Source: Treponema parvum
GTDB lineage: Bacteria; Spirochaetota; Spirochaetia; Treponematales; Treponemataceae
NCBI RefSeq assembly: GCF_017893945.1
Contig: NZ_CP054257.1
Span: 248,001 to 312,000 of the forward strand
Direction: 5' to 3'
DNA length: 64,000 nucleotides
Part shown: piece after piece, positions 40,943-49,390 of the stretch
Position numbering within the stretch: the stretch's first letter is position 1
How the letters are laid out: each line of letters starts with the position of its first letter
Program-made: the position numbers and the translations under genes
Notes under the pieces: model-generated
What the model was told of the DNA's origin: nothing
Databases searched by the model: none
The model's input: only the letters and a program-made list of their open reading frames with translations

Positions 40943-42772
40943 ATGAAAACTTATGAATTTGAAATAACAAAAAATCCTTTAAAAGACAGAGATGATGTGG
41001 TTAAGAGTCTTGTTCAAATGCTTGAGCCGTGTATGGATAAATTCGTCATGGGAAACACGGGCTTGTTCAACTATAACGGAAGCACGACTTATTGCGACCG
41101 AGTGGGGCTTTTTGAGGGCTGGAGCAGACTTTTATGGGGAATAGGCCCGCTGCTTGCAGGCGGTTACAAGTGGAGCGGCCTGTCTGTGTATAAAGAAGGA
41201 CTTTCCAACGGAACCGATCCTTCTTCTCCTTATTATTGGGGCGACGTTCACGATTTTGACCAGCGCATCGTAGAAATGGCGGCGATATCATTGGCCGTCA
41301 TGCTGAATAAAAAAGAACTTTGGGACGACTATTCAAAAGCTGAGCAGGATAGAATTTATAAATGGCTGGATATGGTAAACGGCCGTTCGTTCAGCGAAAA
41401 CAACTGGAAATTCTTTCGCATTTTGGTAAATCTTCTTTTTGAACAGGTCGGGCGTCCCGTAAATGAAGAGAGACTTGAAAACGATCTTGCGCTGATTGAA
41501 AGTTTTTACATTGACGACGGCTGGTACAGGGATGCGGTACCGTTTGATAACTATAATCCCTTTGCGATACAGTTTTATTCGATGATCTATTACTACTTTA
41601 GAAAAGACAAGGACAAGGAACGCTGCAAGCGATATGAAGAGCGAGTAAAACTTTTTGCAAAACAACATATTCACTATTTAACCGAAGACGGACTTTTTGT
41701 ACCTTACGGACGAAGCCTCACATACCGCTTTGCGGTAGTGAGCTTTTATTCGGCCTGCGCTTTTGCCGGAATCGAAGTTTTGCCGTGGGGCGTAATGAAG
41801 GGCATCATCCTTAGAAATTTAAGGTGGTGGTTCAAGCAGCCCATATTCGATCGCGAAGGCATGCTCACCGTAGGTTACCGCTATCCGGATCTTACCATCG
41901 CTGACCAGTATAACTCTCCGGGTTCTCCGTACTGGGCGTTTAAAACTTATCTCATGCTGGCGCTGCCTGCCGATCACCCGTTTTGGACAAGCAAAGAAGA
42001 AGAATTGCCAAAGTTGCCTGATGTAAAGTGCTTGAAAGTTCCGCGCATAATCTTTTCACGTACGAAAGAAGACGTTGTGCTTCTTAACGGCGGACAGTAT
42101 CCCGAATACCAGATGAATCACGCGGCCGATAAATACGCTAAGTTTGCATACAGCGCGAAATTCGGTTTTTCATGCTCGATAAGCAATTACGGATTTGAAA
42201 AGACAGGGTGCGATTCCATGCTTTATGTGGGGACTGGAGACGGCTATTGGCGGCAGCGGCGGAAGTGCGAGTCCGTCGAAATGTGCGAAGATTACAGCAA
42301 AACCGTATGGAAGCCGTATGACGACACAGAGATATGCACGTATCTTATTCCCGCCGGATGCTTTCACATAAGGATTCATATAATAACTTCGCAAAGAGAT
42401 CTTTTAACCAAAGAAGGCGGATTTGGTCTTGCCAGGTATAAAGACTTCGATCTTGAACTGCCCGTAAACGCCAAGTCCAAGGCAAAATCAGACGTTTCTC
42501 TGGTCTTCCCGTGGGGATTTTCTTACATAGCCGACCCGTCTGGTGACCGCGAAGCCTCGTACATCATGCCGGCTCCGAATTTGAACAATATGGCGTCCTG
42601 CGTTTTGGTTCCGGTATTGTCGGGAGAAATTAAAAAAGGCAAAAAAAATTATCACATATGCGTAACAGGCGCGTCTCCCAACACGGGCTACGCGGATAAG
42701 ATTCCCGCAGTGCATTACGATGAGGCTTCGGGAATTTTAACCGTCGGCGGTAAAAAACTTGAATTGAAATAG
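40943..42772 (+). CDS. DUF2264 protein, probable glycoside hydrolase of the uronide locus
   Basis: 609 residues. The first 330 residues match DUF2264 (FEGWSRLLWGIGPLL, WGDVHDFDQRIVEMAAISLA, NNWKFFRILVNLLFEQVG, FVPYGRSLTYRFAVVSFYSA), an alpha-barrel with conserved Asp, Trp and Arg; the rest is a beta-rich domain of about 250 residues (NHAADKYAKFAYSAKFGFSCS...). The DUF2264 family has, as I recall, been linked to glucuronide hydrolysis and given a CAZy GH number, but I cannot confirm it. Direct neighbour of GH88 and GH2. Nine bases separate it from the GH88 stop. No signal peptide. Confidence 0.85.
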   Translation: MKTYEFEITKNPLKDRDDVVKSLVQMLEPCMDKFVMGNTGLFNYNGSTTYCDRVGLFEGWSRLLWGIGPLLAGGYKWSGLSVYKEGLSNGTDPSSPYYWGDVHDFDQRIVEMAAISLAVMLNKKELWDDYSKAEQDRIYKWLDMVNGRSFSENNWKFFRILVNLLFEQVGRPVNEERLENDLALIESFYIDDGWYRDAVPFDNYNPFAIQFYSMIYYYFRKDKDKERCKRYEERVKLFAKQHIHYLTEDGLFVPYGRSLTYRFAVVSFYSACAFAGIEVLPWGVMKGIILRNLRWWFKQPIFDREGMLTVGYRYPDLTIADQYNSPGSPYWAFKTYLMLALPADHPFWTSKEEELPKLPDVKCLKVPRIIFSRTKEDVVLLNGGQYPEYQMNHAADKYAKFAYSAKFGFSCSISNYGFEKTGCDSMLYVGTGDGYWRQRRKCESVEMCEDYSKTVWKPYDDTEICTYLIPAGCFHIRIHIITSQRDLLTKEGGFGLARYKDFDLELPVNAKSKAKSDVSLVFPWGFSYIADPSGDREASYIMPAPNLNNMASCVLVPVLSGEIKKGKKNYHICVTGASPNTGYADKIPAVHYDEASGILTVGGKKLELK

Positions 42773-42802
42773 CCTTTGCGGAAGACGGTTCGGCGTGAGA
42801 AA

Positions 42803-42840
42803 CGGTTTAGCGCGAGTCAAATGGGCGCGACGCTGAACCG
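42803..42840 (+). other. Hairpin after the DUF2264 gene
   Basis: CGGTTTAGCG (42803-42812) pairs with CGCTGAACCG (42831-42840), ten pairs with one G-T. No T-run follows; a processing or stabilising stem is possible. Confidence 0.4.
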
Positions 42841-42915
42841 CATTCTGCGCTTTCGATCCCGCTGCGGCCGTGTGCGCGGAAATTTTTGCGCTCGCCGCAA
42901 GCCGCCGCTCCTGCA

Positions 42916-42944
42916 TTGAAAAAATGCTTTTTTTCGATTAAAGT
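42916..42944 (+). promoter_or_regulatory. Promoter of purD, six bases before the ATG
   Basis: TTGAAA 42916-42921, 17-base spacer, TAAAGT 42939-42944. The ATG at 42951 is where transcription should begin, and no Shine-Dalgarno sequence is present. Confidence 0.6.
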
Positions 42945-42950
42945 AGTTAT

Positions 42951-44288
42951 ATGAAGATTATCGTTGTAGGTTCAGGCGGCCGCGAACACGCCATAAGTTG
43001 GAAACTTGCGCAAAGCCCGCTTGTTTCACAGGTGATATGCGTTCCCGGCAACGGCGGAACGGCGCATGAAAAAAAATGTAAAAACATTGATCCGGCCGAT
43101 TGTTCCTATTTAAACGGAGATAAATCCTTGGCCGCTTACGTAGCTATTGCAAAGCATGAAAACTGCGATCTGGCTGTGATCGGACCCGAAGAACCTTTGG
43201 CAAAAGGAGCTGCAGATCTGTTTTGGGCGGAAGGAATCCCTTGCGTAGGCCCTAAAAAAGACGGAGCGCAGCTTGAAGCGAGCAAGGATTTTGCAAAAGC
43301 TTTTATGCATAAATACGATGTTGCCTGCGCTATGAGTAAGACCTTTACCGATCCTAAAGAAGCTCATTCTTATATCGAAGATCACGGCTCTCCGGTCGTG
43401 ATAAAGGCCGACGGACTTGCTGCGGGAAAGGGTGTCGTTGTTGCGGCGACGGTGCAAGAAGCTCATGAAGCGGTTACAAGCCTTATGGAATTGGGTAAGG
43501 TCGGGGAAGCCGGAGAAAAAATAGTCATAGAAGATTATCTTGAAGGCATAGAAATCTCCGTTCTTGCCGCAGTATGCGTTACTGAAAAAACTTCCGCTTT
43601 GAAAACGGCCGTCATAGTTCCATTCCTTCCGGCACGGGATCATAAACGCCTTTTGGACGGGGCGAAGGGACCGAATACCGGCGGAATGGGCGCCGTTTGC
43701 CCGCTTTCCGATGTTACCGACGAAGTGTTTTCCGCCTTTGACAAGAATATCCTTAAGCCGACGCTGCGCGGCTTAATTGCCGAAAAGACGGATTACCGCG
43801 GGTTTATTTTTTTCGGTCTCATGCTTACCGCAAACGGACCTAAACTTTTGGAATATAATGTGCGGCTCGGCGATCCTGAGACGCAGGCGGTACTTCCCAT
43901 GGCGGATTTTGATTTTGCCGCTCTTTGCCGTGCGATCACGGATGAAACCCTTTCTTCTTTTTCGTGTAAATGGAAAGACGGTTTTGTCGTGGCGCCGGTT
44001 GCGGTTTCTTCAGGATATCCTGAAGCGTATGAAAAGGGAAAAACCGTTACCGTGAATGAAGACTTGATAGCGGCTGCGGGCGCAAAGCTTTTTGTAGCCG
44101 GCGCCGTAGAAAAGGACGGCCGTCTCATTACGAACGGAGGACGAGTTCTTGCCTGCAGCGCCTTCGGCAGCACTTTTGACGAAGCGAGAGATAATTCATA
44201 TAAGGCGCTAAAGGCCGTTTCCTTTGAGGGAATGTTTTACCGGAAAGACATAGGGCTTGACGGCGCGGCCGAAAGCGTAAAATTGTAA
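42951..44288 (+). CDS. purD: Phosphoribosylamine-glycine ligase
   Basis: 445 residues; second step of purine synthesis, joining glycine to phosphoribosylamine with ATP. N-terminal VVGSGGREHAISWKLAQSP, ATP-grasp motifs VIKADGLAAGKGVVVA and LLDGAKGPNTGGMGAVCP, and the metal-binding ELNVRLGDPETQ-type sequence here as EYNVRLGDPETQA. Stands alone, apart from other pur genes, and converges on glnN. No ribosome site is visible. Confidence 0.96.
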   Translation: MKIIVVGSGGREHAISWKLAQSPLVSQVICVPGNGGTAHEKKCKNIDPADCSYLNGDKSLAAYVAIAKHENCDLAVIGPEEPLAKGAADLFWAEGIPCVGPKKDGAQLEASKDFAKAFMHKYDVACAMSKTFTDPKEAHSYIEDHGSPVVIKADGLAAGKGVVVAATVQEAHEAVTSLMELGKVGEAGEKIVIEDYLEGIEISVLAAVCVTEKTSALKTAVIVPFLPARDHKRLLDGAKGPNTGGMGAVCPLSDVTDEVFSAFDKNILKPTLRGLIAEKTDYRGFIFFGLMLTANGPKLLEYNVRLGDPETQAVLPMADFDFAALCRAITDETLSSFSCKWKDGFVVAPVAVSSGYPEAYEKGKTVTVNEDLIAAAGAKLFVAGAVEKDGRLITNGGRVLACSAFGSTFDEARDNSYKALKAVSFEGMFYRKDIGLDGAAESVKL

Positions 44289-44298
44289 TGCTTTTTTG

Positions 44299-46386
44299 CT
44301 ATATGTGAAAAAGCAGATCTTCATAGCTCGGAAAGGGCTTGAATTCTTCAGCAATCAAAGGTTCGATCTTGTCTGCCGCAGCCCGAGCTTCCGTCATCGC
44401 AGGAATAACCTTGTCCGCATAAAATTTTGCGCTTTCTATTCCCGTAAGCTTTTTGGCTTCAAGGTGAACGGCGTCAAGGTTTTCCGCTTTTTCCATAAGA
44501 TCGTCGGTAAGAAGATCCAGAGTTTTTATGAGGGCGGTTTCAGCCTTGCATTCGGCGGTTTTAACAAGGTTTTTCACCGCCGCCGCCGCCGTGCCGACTT
44601 CTTTCATATATTTAAAGGCAGCCGGAAGAATATCCTTCCGGATCATTTCAAGCATGGTTTCGGTTTCTATGTTCAAAACTTGGCAGTATTTTTCAATCTT
44701 AACTTCATAATGGCCGCGCATTTCTATTTCGCTGTAAACGCCCGTCCGAGTGTAAAGCTTGATGTTTTTAGGCTTCAGATATTCGGCTATGGCGTCCGGA
44801 AGCGACTTTAAATTCATCAGCCCGCGCTTTTTAGCTTCTTTCAGCCAACTTGCGTCGTATCCGTTGCCGTTAAATATGATTTTCCAATGGGCGGTAATTT
44901 CCCGCTTTATTAAATTTTGAAGATCTTCATTGAAATTTTTTGAACCTTCAAGTTCATCCGCAAAGGTTTTAAGGCTGTCCGTAACGATTGCGTTCAAAGT
45001 GGTCGCCGGGCCGGAAATTGAAAGTGAAGAACCTATCGAACGGAATTCAAACTTATTGCCGGTAAATGCGAACGGGGACGTTCTGTTTCTGTCCGTCGTA
45101 TCCTTAGGTATGGCGGGAAGTACGTCTACGCCGATCGTCATCTTTTGATTTGAAGCGTCGTTATACGGCGTTCCGTCCTTAATTGACTCCAGCACGGCTT
45201 CCAATTCTTCTCCTAGATAGATCGAGATTATCGCGGGAGGAGCTTCGCTTGCGCCGAGTCTTAAGTCGTTTCCTGCGCTTGCGACGCTTATACGAAGCAG
45301 ATCCTGATTTTCATCGACGGCTTTTATGACAGCCGTCAAAAAAAGTAAAAACTGCGCGTTTTTTCTGGGAGTTTTGCCGGGATCCATAAGATTTTCGCCT
45401 TCGTTCGTCTGGATCGACCAGTTGTTGTGTTTGCCGCTCCCGTTTACACCTGCAAAGGGCTTTTCATGCAGCAGACAGACAAGCTTGTGCCGCGCCGCAA
45501 CTTTTTTCATGATTTCCATGGTAAGCTGGTTTTGATCTGCGGCTACGTTGCTTAGCGTGTAGATAGGAGCCATTTCGTGCTGGGCGGGAGCAACTTCGTT
45601 GTGTTCGGTTTTTGCAAGTATGCCGAGTTTCCACAGCTCAGTGTTCAGATCTTCCATATAGGCGCTTACCCTTGTTTTAAGGGCGCCGTAGTATTGGTCG
45701 TCCATTTCCTGCCCTTTGGGAGGCTTGGAGCCGAACAGAGTCCTGCCGCATACTTTTAAGTCTTTACGCCGTTCGTAAAGGGCTTCGTCGATAAGAAAAT
45801 ACTCCTGTTCCGCTCCTATGGAAGACGCTACGCGTTTTACGGTCCTGTTTCCGAACATGCGCAGAATGCGCACCGATTGTTTGCTTATAGATTCCATCGA
45901 GCGCAAAAGAGGCGTTTTTTTGTCGAGCGCTTCGCCCGTGTACGAGCAGAAGGCCGTGGGAATACAAAGCGAATGTTCTTTTACAAAGGCGTAAGCGGTA
46001 GGATCCCAGACCGTGTATCCTCTTGCTTCAAAGGTTGCGCGGCGGCCGCCCGACGGAAAAGAAGACGCGTCCGGTTCTCCGCGAATCAATTCTTTGCCGC
46101 TAAGGCTCATTATTACGCCGCCGTCGCTTGTGGGCACGATAAAACTTTCATGTTTTTCAGCGGTTATGCCTGTGAGCGGCTGAAACCAATGGGTATAATG
46201 CGTCGCCCCTTTTTCGATGGCCCATTCTTTCATTGCGTGCGCAACCTGATTTGCCACATCCAGTTCGAGCGGAGTTCCGTCTTCAATGGTCTTTTTTAAG
46301 GTTTTGAACGTGTCTTTGGGCAGTTTTTCCTGCATGACTTTAAGGCTGAAAACCATGCTGCCGAAAATTTCCGGTACATTTTGCAT
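44299..46386 (-). CDS. glnN: Glutamine synthetase type III
   Basis: 695 residues, the size of GSIII (GSI is about 470). Family-specific N-terminus (FGSMVFSLKVMQEKLP), then VPTSDGGVIMSLSGKELIRGEPDASSFP, EQEYFLID, EHNEVAPAQHEMAPIY, the catalytic-core stretch AGVNGSGKHNNWS and DRNRTSPFAFTGNKFEFR. It makes glutamine from glutamate, ammonia and ATP as a dodecamer. GGGAGG precedes the ATG. A near-perfect promoter lies about 105 bases upstream, leaving a leader long enough for regulation. Convergent with purD. Confidence 0.96.
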   Translation of the reverse strand: MQNVPEIFGSMVFSLKVMQEKLPKDTFKTLKKTIEDGTPLELDVANQVAHAMKEWAIEKGATHYTHWFQPLTGITAEKHESFIVPTSDGGVIMSLSGKELIRGEPDASSFPSGGRRATFEARGYTVWDPTAYAFVKEHSLCIPTAFCSYTGEALDKKTPLLRSMESISKQSVRILRMFGNRTVKRVASSIGAEQEYFLIDEALYERRKDLKVCGRTLFGSKPPKGQEMDDQYYGALKTRVSAYMEDLNTELWKLGILAKTEHNEVAPAQHEMAPIYTLSNVAADQNQLTMEIMKKVAARHKLVCLLHEKPFAGVNGSGKHNNWSIQTNEGENLMDPGKTPRKNAQFLLFLTAVIKAVDENQDLLRISVASAGNDLRLGASEAPPAIISIYLGEELEAVLESIKDGTPYNDASNQKMTIGVDVLPAIPKDTTDRNRTSPFAFTGNKFEFRSIGSSLSISGPATTLNAIVTDSLKTFADELEGSKNFNEDLQNLIKREITAHWKIIFNGNGYDASWLKEAKKRGLMNLKSLPDAIAEYLKPKNIKLYTRTGVYSEIEMRGHYEVKIEKYCQVLNIETETMLEMIRKDILPAAFKYMKEVGTAAAAVKNLVKTAECKAETALIKTLDLLTDDLMEKAENLDAVHLEAKKLTGIESAKFYADKVIPAMTEARAAADKIEPLIAEEFKPFPSYEDLLFHI

Positions 46387-46491
46387 AAAATCCTCCCTGC
46401 AATCTTAAAACCGCGCAAACCCGTGAATTGTGAAGTGCAAGAGAACAGTTGTTTGTCGACGATATTTTGTTTCCCGATATTTACGAAATCC

Positions 46492-46520
46492 GTTATAATG
46501 ATTTGCAGTAAAACTGTCAA
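46492..46520 (-). promoter_or_regulatory. Strong promoter of glnN
   Basis: On the minus strand TTGACA (46520-46515), 17-base spacer, TATAAC (46497-46492). Expected start near 46486, leaving about 100 bases of leader before the glnN ATG. The remaining 46521-46782 between glnN and nnr shows no supported gene; a GC-rich stem CACGGC/GCCGTG is at 46750-46773. Confidence 0.75.
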
Positions 46521-46782
46521 GTATTTTGAGAATTTTAGCAAGAAATCATGCAATTTACCGTAAAATCTAAGTTTTTTTTGTGTTTTTTAAGAAATTTAGG
46601 CGCATTTACTGTAAAAGGCTTTGCCATGATACTTGAACGTGCCGTGCAGCTGCAATACATGGCCGCCAAAAGATCTGCACGGCGATCTAAGCGCGCAAAA
46701 CCGCAATGCCGAGCTGCAATGTGCAGCGGAACAGCGCAAGCCCAAGCCCCACGGCGATAAAACTTCCGCCGTGTTTGGGATT

Positions 46783-48603
46783 TTATAAAGATCGCACTTT
46801 TTCTATGAGCATAAAAGGCGTAAGTCCGTACTCGGTACATTTTGCAGCTTTTTGCGAGGCGAACGCGTGCGCCAAAGACGCGCTTACCGCGGCGTCTACT
46901 GCAGTATAACCCTGCGCCAACAGAGCCGCCGTCATTCCTGCAAGAACGTCTCCCGATCCGCCTTTTGCAAGGCAGGGATTCCCGTTGGAATTTATCATTG
47001 TAAAAATTTCGCCGTTTGCCGAATAAGAAATACAGACGTTCGCCCCTTTTAAAAGAAGGACACTTCCGGGATATTTTTTTAGAAAGCGCTTTGAAAGGTT
47101 TATCCTGTCTTTGACGACTTCTTCTACGGAGAGGGGAGTTTGCGCTTTTTTTTCAGAAAGCCCGCCGCCGCCGGATATTCCGCATATATTCAATAAAGAT
47201 AAAAATTCTTTAGGGTGCGGCGTAAGAACAAGACGTCTTTCCTTTTCGGAAAGGGCGAAGGCGTCAAGAAAATCCTTTATCTGCGGCAGGGAAAACATAT
47301 CCGCGTCCAAAACGCAGCGTATGTTTTTATTTTTTAAAAGCAAATTTTGAACGGGAGTTAAAATGCCACGGACGGCTTTTTCGTCCGCGCCGAGCCCCAT
47401 TCCGAGCGCTACCGACTTTGTATTTAAAGGAAAGGCAGAAGACTGCATAAGCTCCGGCGGGCAATAAAAGCAAAGATTGTTTGAACCGTTCGGGATTGCC
47501 GTTGCTCCGCCTTTCCCGCAGGACTCGGCTGTCGGTCTGTCATATGGCTTGGCTGCCGATTGGGCGCCGGACTCGGCTGCAGCGTTTTCCGGCCGGCCGG
47601 CGTTTGCATGTACCAGTGTAACCAAGCCCGCTCCGAAGGCGAAGGCTGCGCTTCCTGCAATTAAAGCCGCTCCCGGTTTTTCGCCGCAGATCACGGCCGC
47701 ATGACCGAAGTTTCCCTTGTTTACGTTTTGCAGAGTGCGATACGGAAGTTTCATGTCGCTCCTTTCAAGAAGGAACGCTTCGGGCAAGACTTTTTCTTTA
47801 GGAGTGCTAGGCCTGGCGGTTTCTTTAGTCTCGTGCGAAATCGCGCTCGAAGACGCTCCTGCATGTGTGCCTAGCACGGCGGTAGGCATTTCCGCAAGCG
47901 CCCCGGCCGCCGCGCCAATTCCGGCGGTTTCAAATTTTTTATTGCCGACTCCGAGTGAGGCTAAAACAATATCTTTGCCGCAGAAATCCTTTGCCGCATC
48001 GCTGAAAAAAGCCGTTTTTAGAGCTCCCATGGCTACGGTCTTGTTCGCGCGGAAAGCCAGAAGGTTCCCTCTAGAATCCTTTGTTTCGATTACACCGATT
48101 GCGTCTATTCCGCTTGGAATATCGCAGGCTATCTTATATGCCTTTGAAAGATTTATCCGCTCTACAAGGTTTGCGGTTTTTTTATCGAATTTTCCGTGAA
48201 AACCGCTGCCGTAAATACAATCGACTATTACGTCGGCAAGAAGGATGTTTTTTTTCAGCTCTCTTTCAGTTAAAAAAACGACGCCGGTCTTTTTAGCCCT
48301 TTCGCACTGTAAGACGCACATTTTGCTTTTAGGCTGCGCGGCACAATACACGGCTGTCCGGATCTCGCCGTTCATCCGCCTTGCAAGGGTCATGCCGTCC
48401 GCACCGTTGTTTCCGCCGCCCGTTACAATGAGCACACTTCCGGCCGATGTATTTTCACCTGCCGCGTTTTTATCGCTCAGTCTCTGCCTTACGGCAAATT
48501 CGAGCGCGGCGGCGGCGTTTTCCATCATAATATCTTCGGTGAGAGCGAAAGCGTCCTGTGCGGCTTGATCCAAAAATCTTGTATCTGCAAAAAGCGGTTT
48601 CAT
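46783..48603 (-). CDS. nnr: Bifunctional NAD(P)H-hydrate repair enzyme
   Basis: 606 residues. N-terminal epimerase domain about 1-225 (GGGNNGADGMTLARRM, PSGIDA), then an ADP-dependent dehydratase domain to the end (LTPHPKEFLSLL, LLLKGANVCI, KGGSGDVLAGMTAALLAQGY). It repairs hydrated NADH and NADPH. Larger than the usual 500-520 residues because of two low-complexity insertions: one around 235-285 (Ala/Thr/Ser-rich) joining the domains and one around 335-375 (AAAESGAQSAAKPYDRPTAE). No Shine-Dalgarno sequence, and TAAGAT sits exactly six bases before the ATG. Confidence 0.93.
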   Translation of the reverse strand: MKPLFADTRFLDQAAQDAFALTEDIMMENAAAALEFAVRQRLSDKNAAGENTSAGSVLIVTGGGNNGADGMTLARRMNGEIRTAVYCAAQPKSKMCVLQCERAKKTGVVFLTERELKKNILLADVIVDCIYGSGFHGKFDKKTANLVERINLSKAYKIACDIPSGIDAIGVIETKDSRGNLLAFRANKTVAMGALKTAFFSDAAKDFCGKDIVLASLGVGNKKFETAGIGAAAGALAEMPTAVLGTHAGASSSAISHETKETARPSTPKEKVLPEAFLLERSDMKLPYRTLQNVNKGNFGHAAVICGEKPGAALIAGSAAFAFGAGLVTLVHANAGRPENAAAESGAQSAAKPYDRPTAESCGKGGATAIPNGSNNLCFYCPPELMQSSAFPLNTKSVALGMGLGADEKAVRGILTPVQNLLLKNKNIRCVLDADMFSLPQIKDFLDAFALSEKERRLVLTPHPKEFLSLLNICGISGGGGLSEKKAQTPLSVEEVVKDRINLSKRFLKKYPGSVLLLKGANVCISYSANGEIFTMINSNGNPCLAKGGSGDVLAGMTAALLAQGYTAVDAAVSASLAHAFASQKAAKCTEYGLTPFMLIEKVRSL

Positions 48604-48617
48604 ACTAAAATCTTACC

Positions 48618-49163
48618 CTAATCCGAGTTTTTTAAAAACACGGCGGAATTTGAAAAATCGTAGCCGCCGTAATCGTCGGGAATTTCGGAGCAGGTAATCT
48701 GCATACTCTTATCGTTCACCAAGTTGTATTTCAATTCCCATGTTTTACCGGAATCGCTTCCTTCCGAGATTGCAAAAGAAATTGTCTTTCCGATCGCATT
48801 AAAACTCCCCTTCCATGTTCTTTTATCCGGCAAAGATTTTTGAGTAATCTCCATCGACTCGTCGCTATTTAAAACGATTATCGTGTGATTTGTCCCGTTT
48901 GAAAAAGTCCACGTGCCTATAAGCTTTTCCGCCGCCTTAATCCTTGCCTTTGAGGCGCCTTTATTTACTTCAGCCTCTATAGAAGAACTGATGTTTTTTA
49001 ATGCGCTTCCTATATCCGCAAGCATCTGCTTTCCTTCCTCTTTTGCGCTTTTTAAGTTTGAGTTATCGGTTTGTGCAAAGGTAAAATTCGCTCCTCTTAA
49101 AAAAAACAAAAGAATGCCTAATGTAAAAAATTTAAAAGTAAACATGTTTTGAAGTTTTTTCAT
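48618..49163 (-). CDS. Secreted lipocalin-like protein of unknown function
   Basis: About 181 residues from the ATG at 49163. Signal peptide (FFTLGILLFFLRGANFTFAQT), a helical, charged linker (LKSAKEEGKQMLADIGSALKNI), then a beta domain starting LIGTWTFSNGTNHTIIVL, the G-x-W pattern of lipocalin-like folds. I do not recognise a family beyond that. The start is uncertain: ATGs at 49169, 49163 and 49145 are in frame. The one at 49163 has TATATT exactly six bases upstream and TTGCAA 18 bases before that, matching other leaderless-type starts here. Downstream of it is nnr. Confidence 0.65.
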   Translation of the reverse strand: MKKLQNMFTFKFFTLGILLFFLRGANFTFAQTDNSNLKSAKEEGKQMLADIGSALKNISSSIEAEVNKGASKARIKAAEKLIGTWTFSNGTNHTIIVLNSDESMEITQKSLPDKRTWKGSFNAIGKTISFAISEGSDSGKTWELKYNLVNDKSMQITCSEIPDDYGGYDFSNSAVFLKNSD

Positions 49164-49355
49164 ACTCATAATATACACTATTTTTTTTAAAATTTGCAAC
49201 GCTTCAATGACACGTTTTACCGGCAACGTACCGCAGTGTTTTTTAACGACGCTTTTTTGCCGGCGAAGCGCCGCAATTTTTTTGTTAAGGGCGTAGTGTT
49301 TTATTGCCGCGGTTTTACTTATCACGGTCGCAAAGTTTTATGCAATCTCGCTCAA

Positions 49356-49384
49356 TTGCGGAATAAAACCGTTTAAGCTACAAT
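49356..49384 (+). promoter_or_regulatory. Promoter of the ABC exporter gene, six bases before the ATG
   Basis: TTGCGG 49356-49361, 17-base spacer, TACAAT 49379-49384. Predicted transcription start coincides with the ATG at 49391; no ribosome site. Confidence 0.55.
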
Positions 49385-49390
49385 GACAAA

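Noticed and set aside
42773-42950. Purine riboswitch before purD
   Set aside because: The gap has GC-rich hairpins but no purine aptamer core, and the promoter lies six bases before the ATG, leaving no room for a leader.
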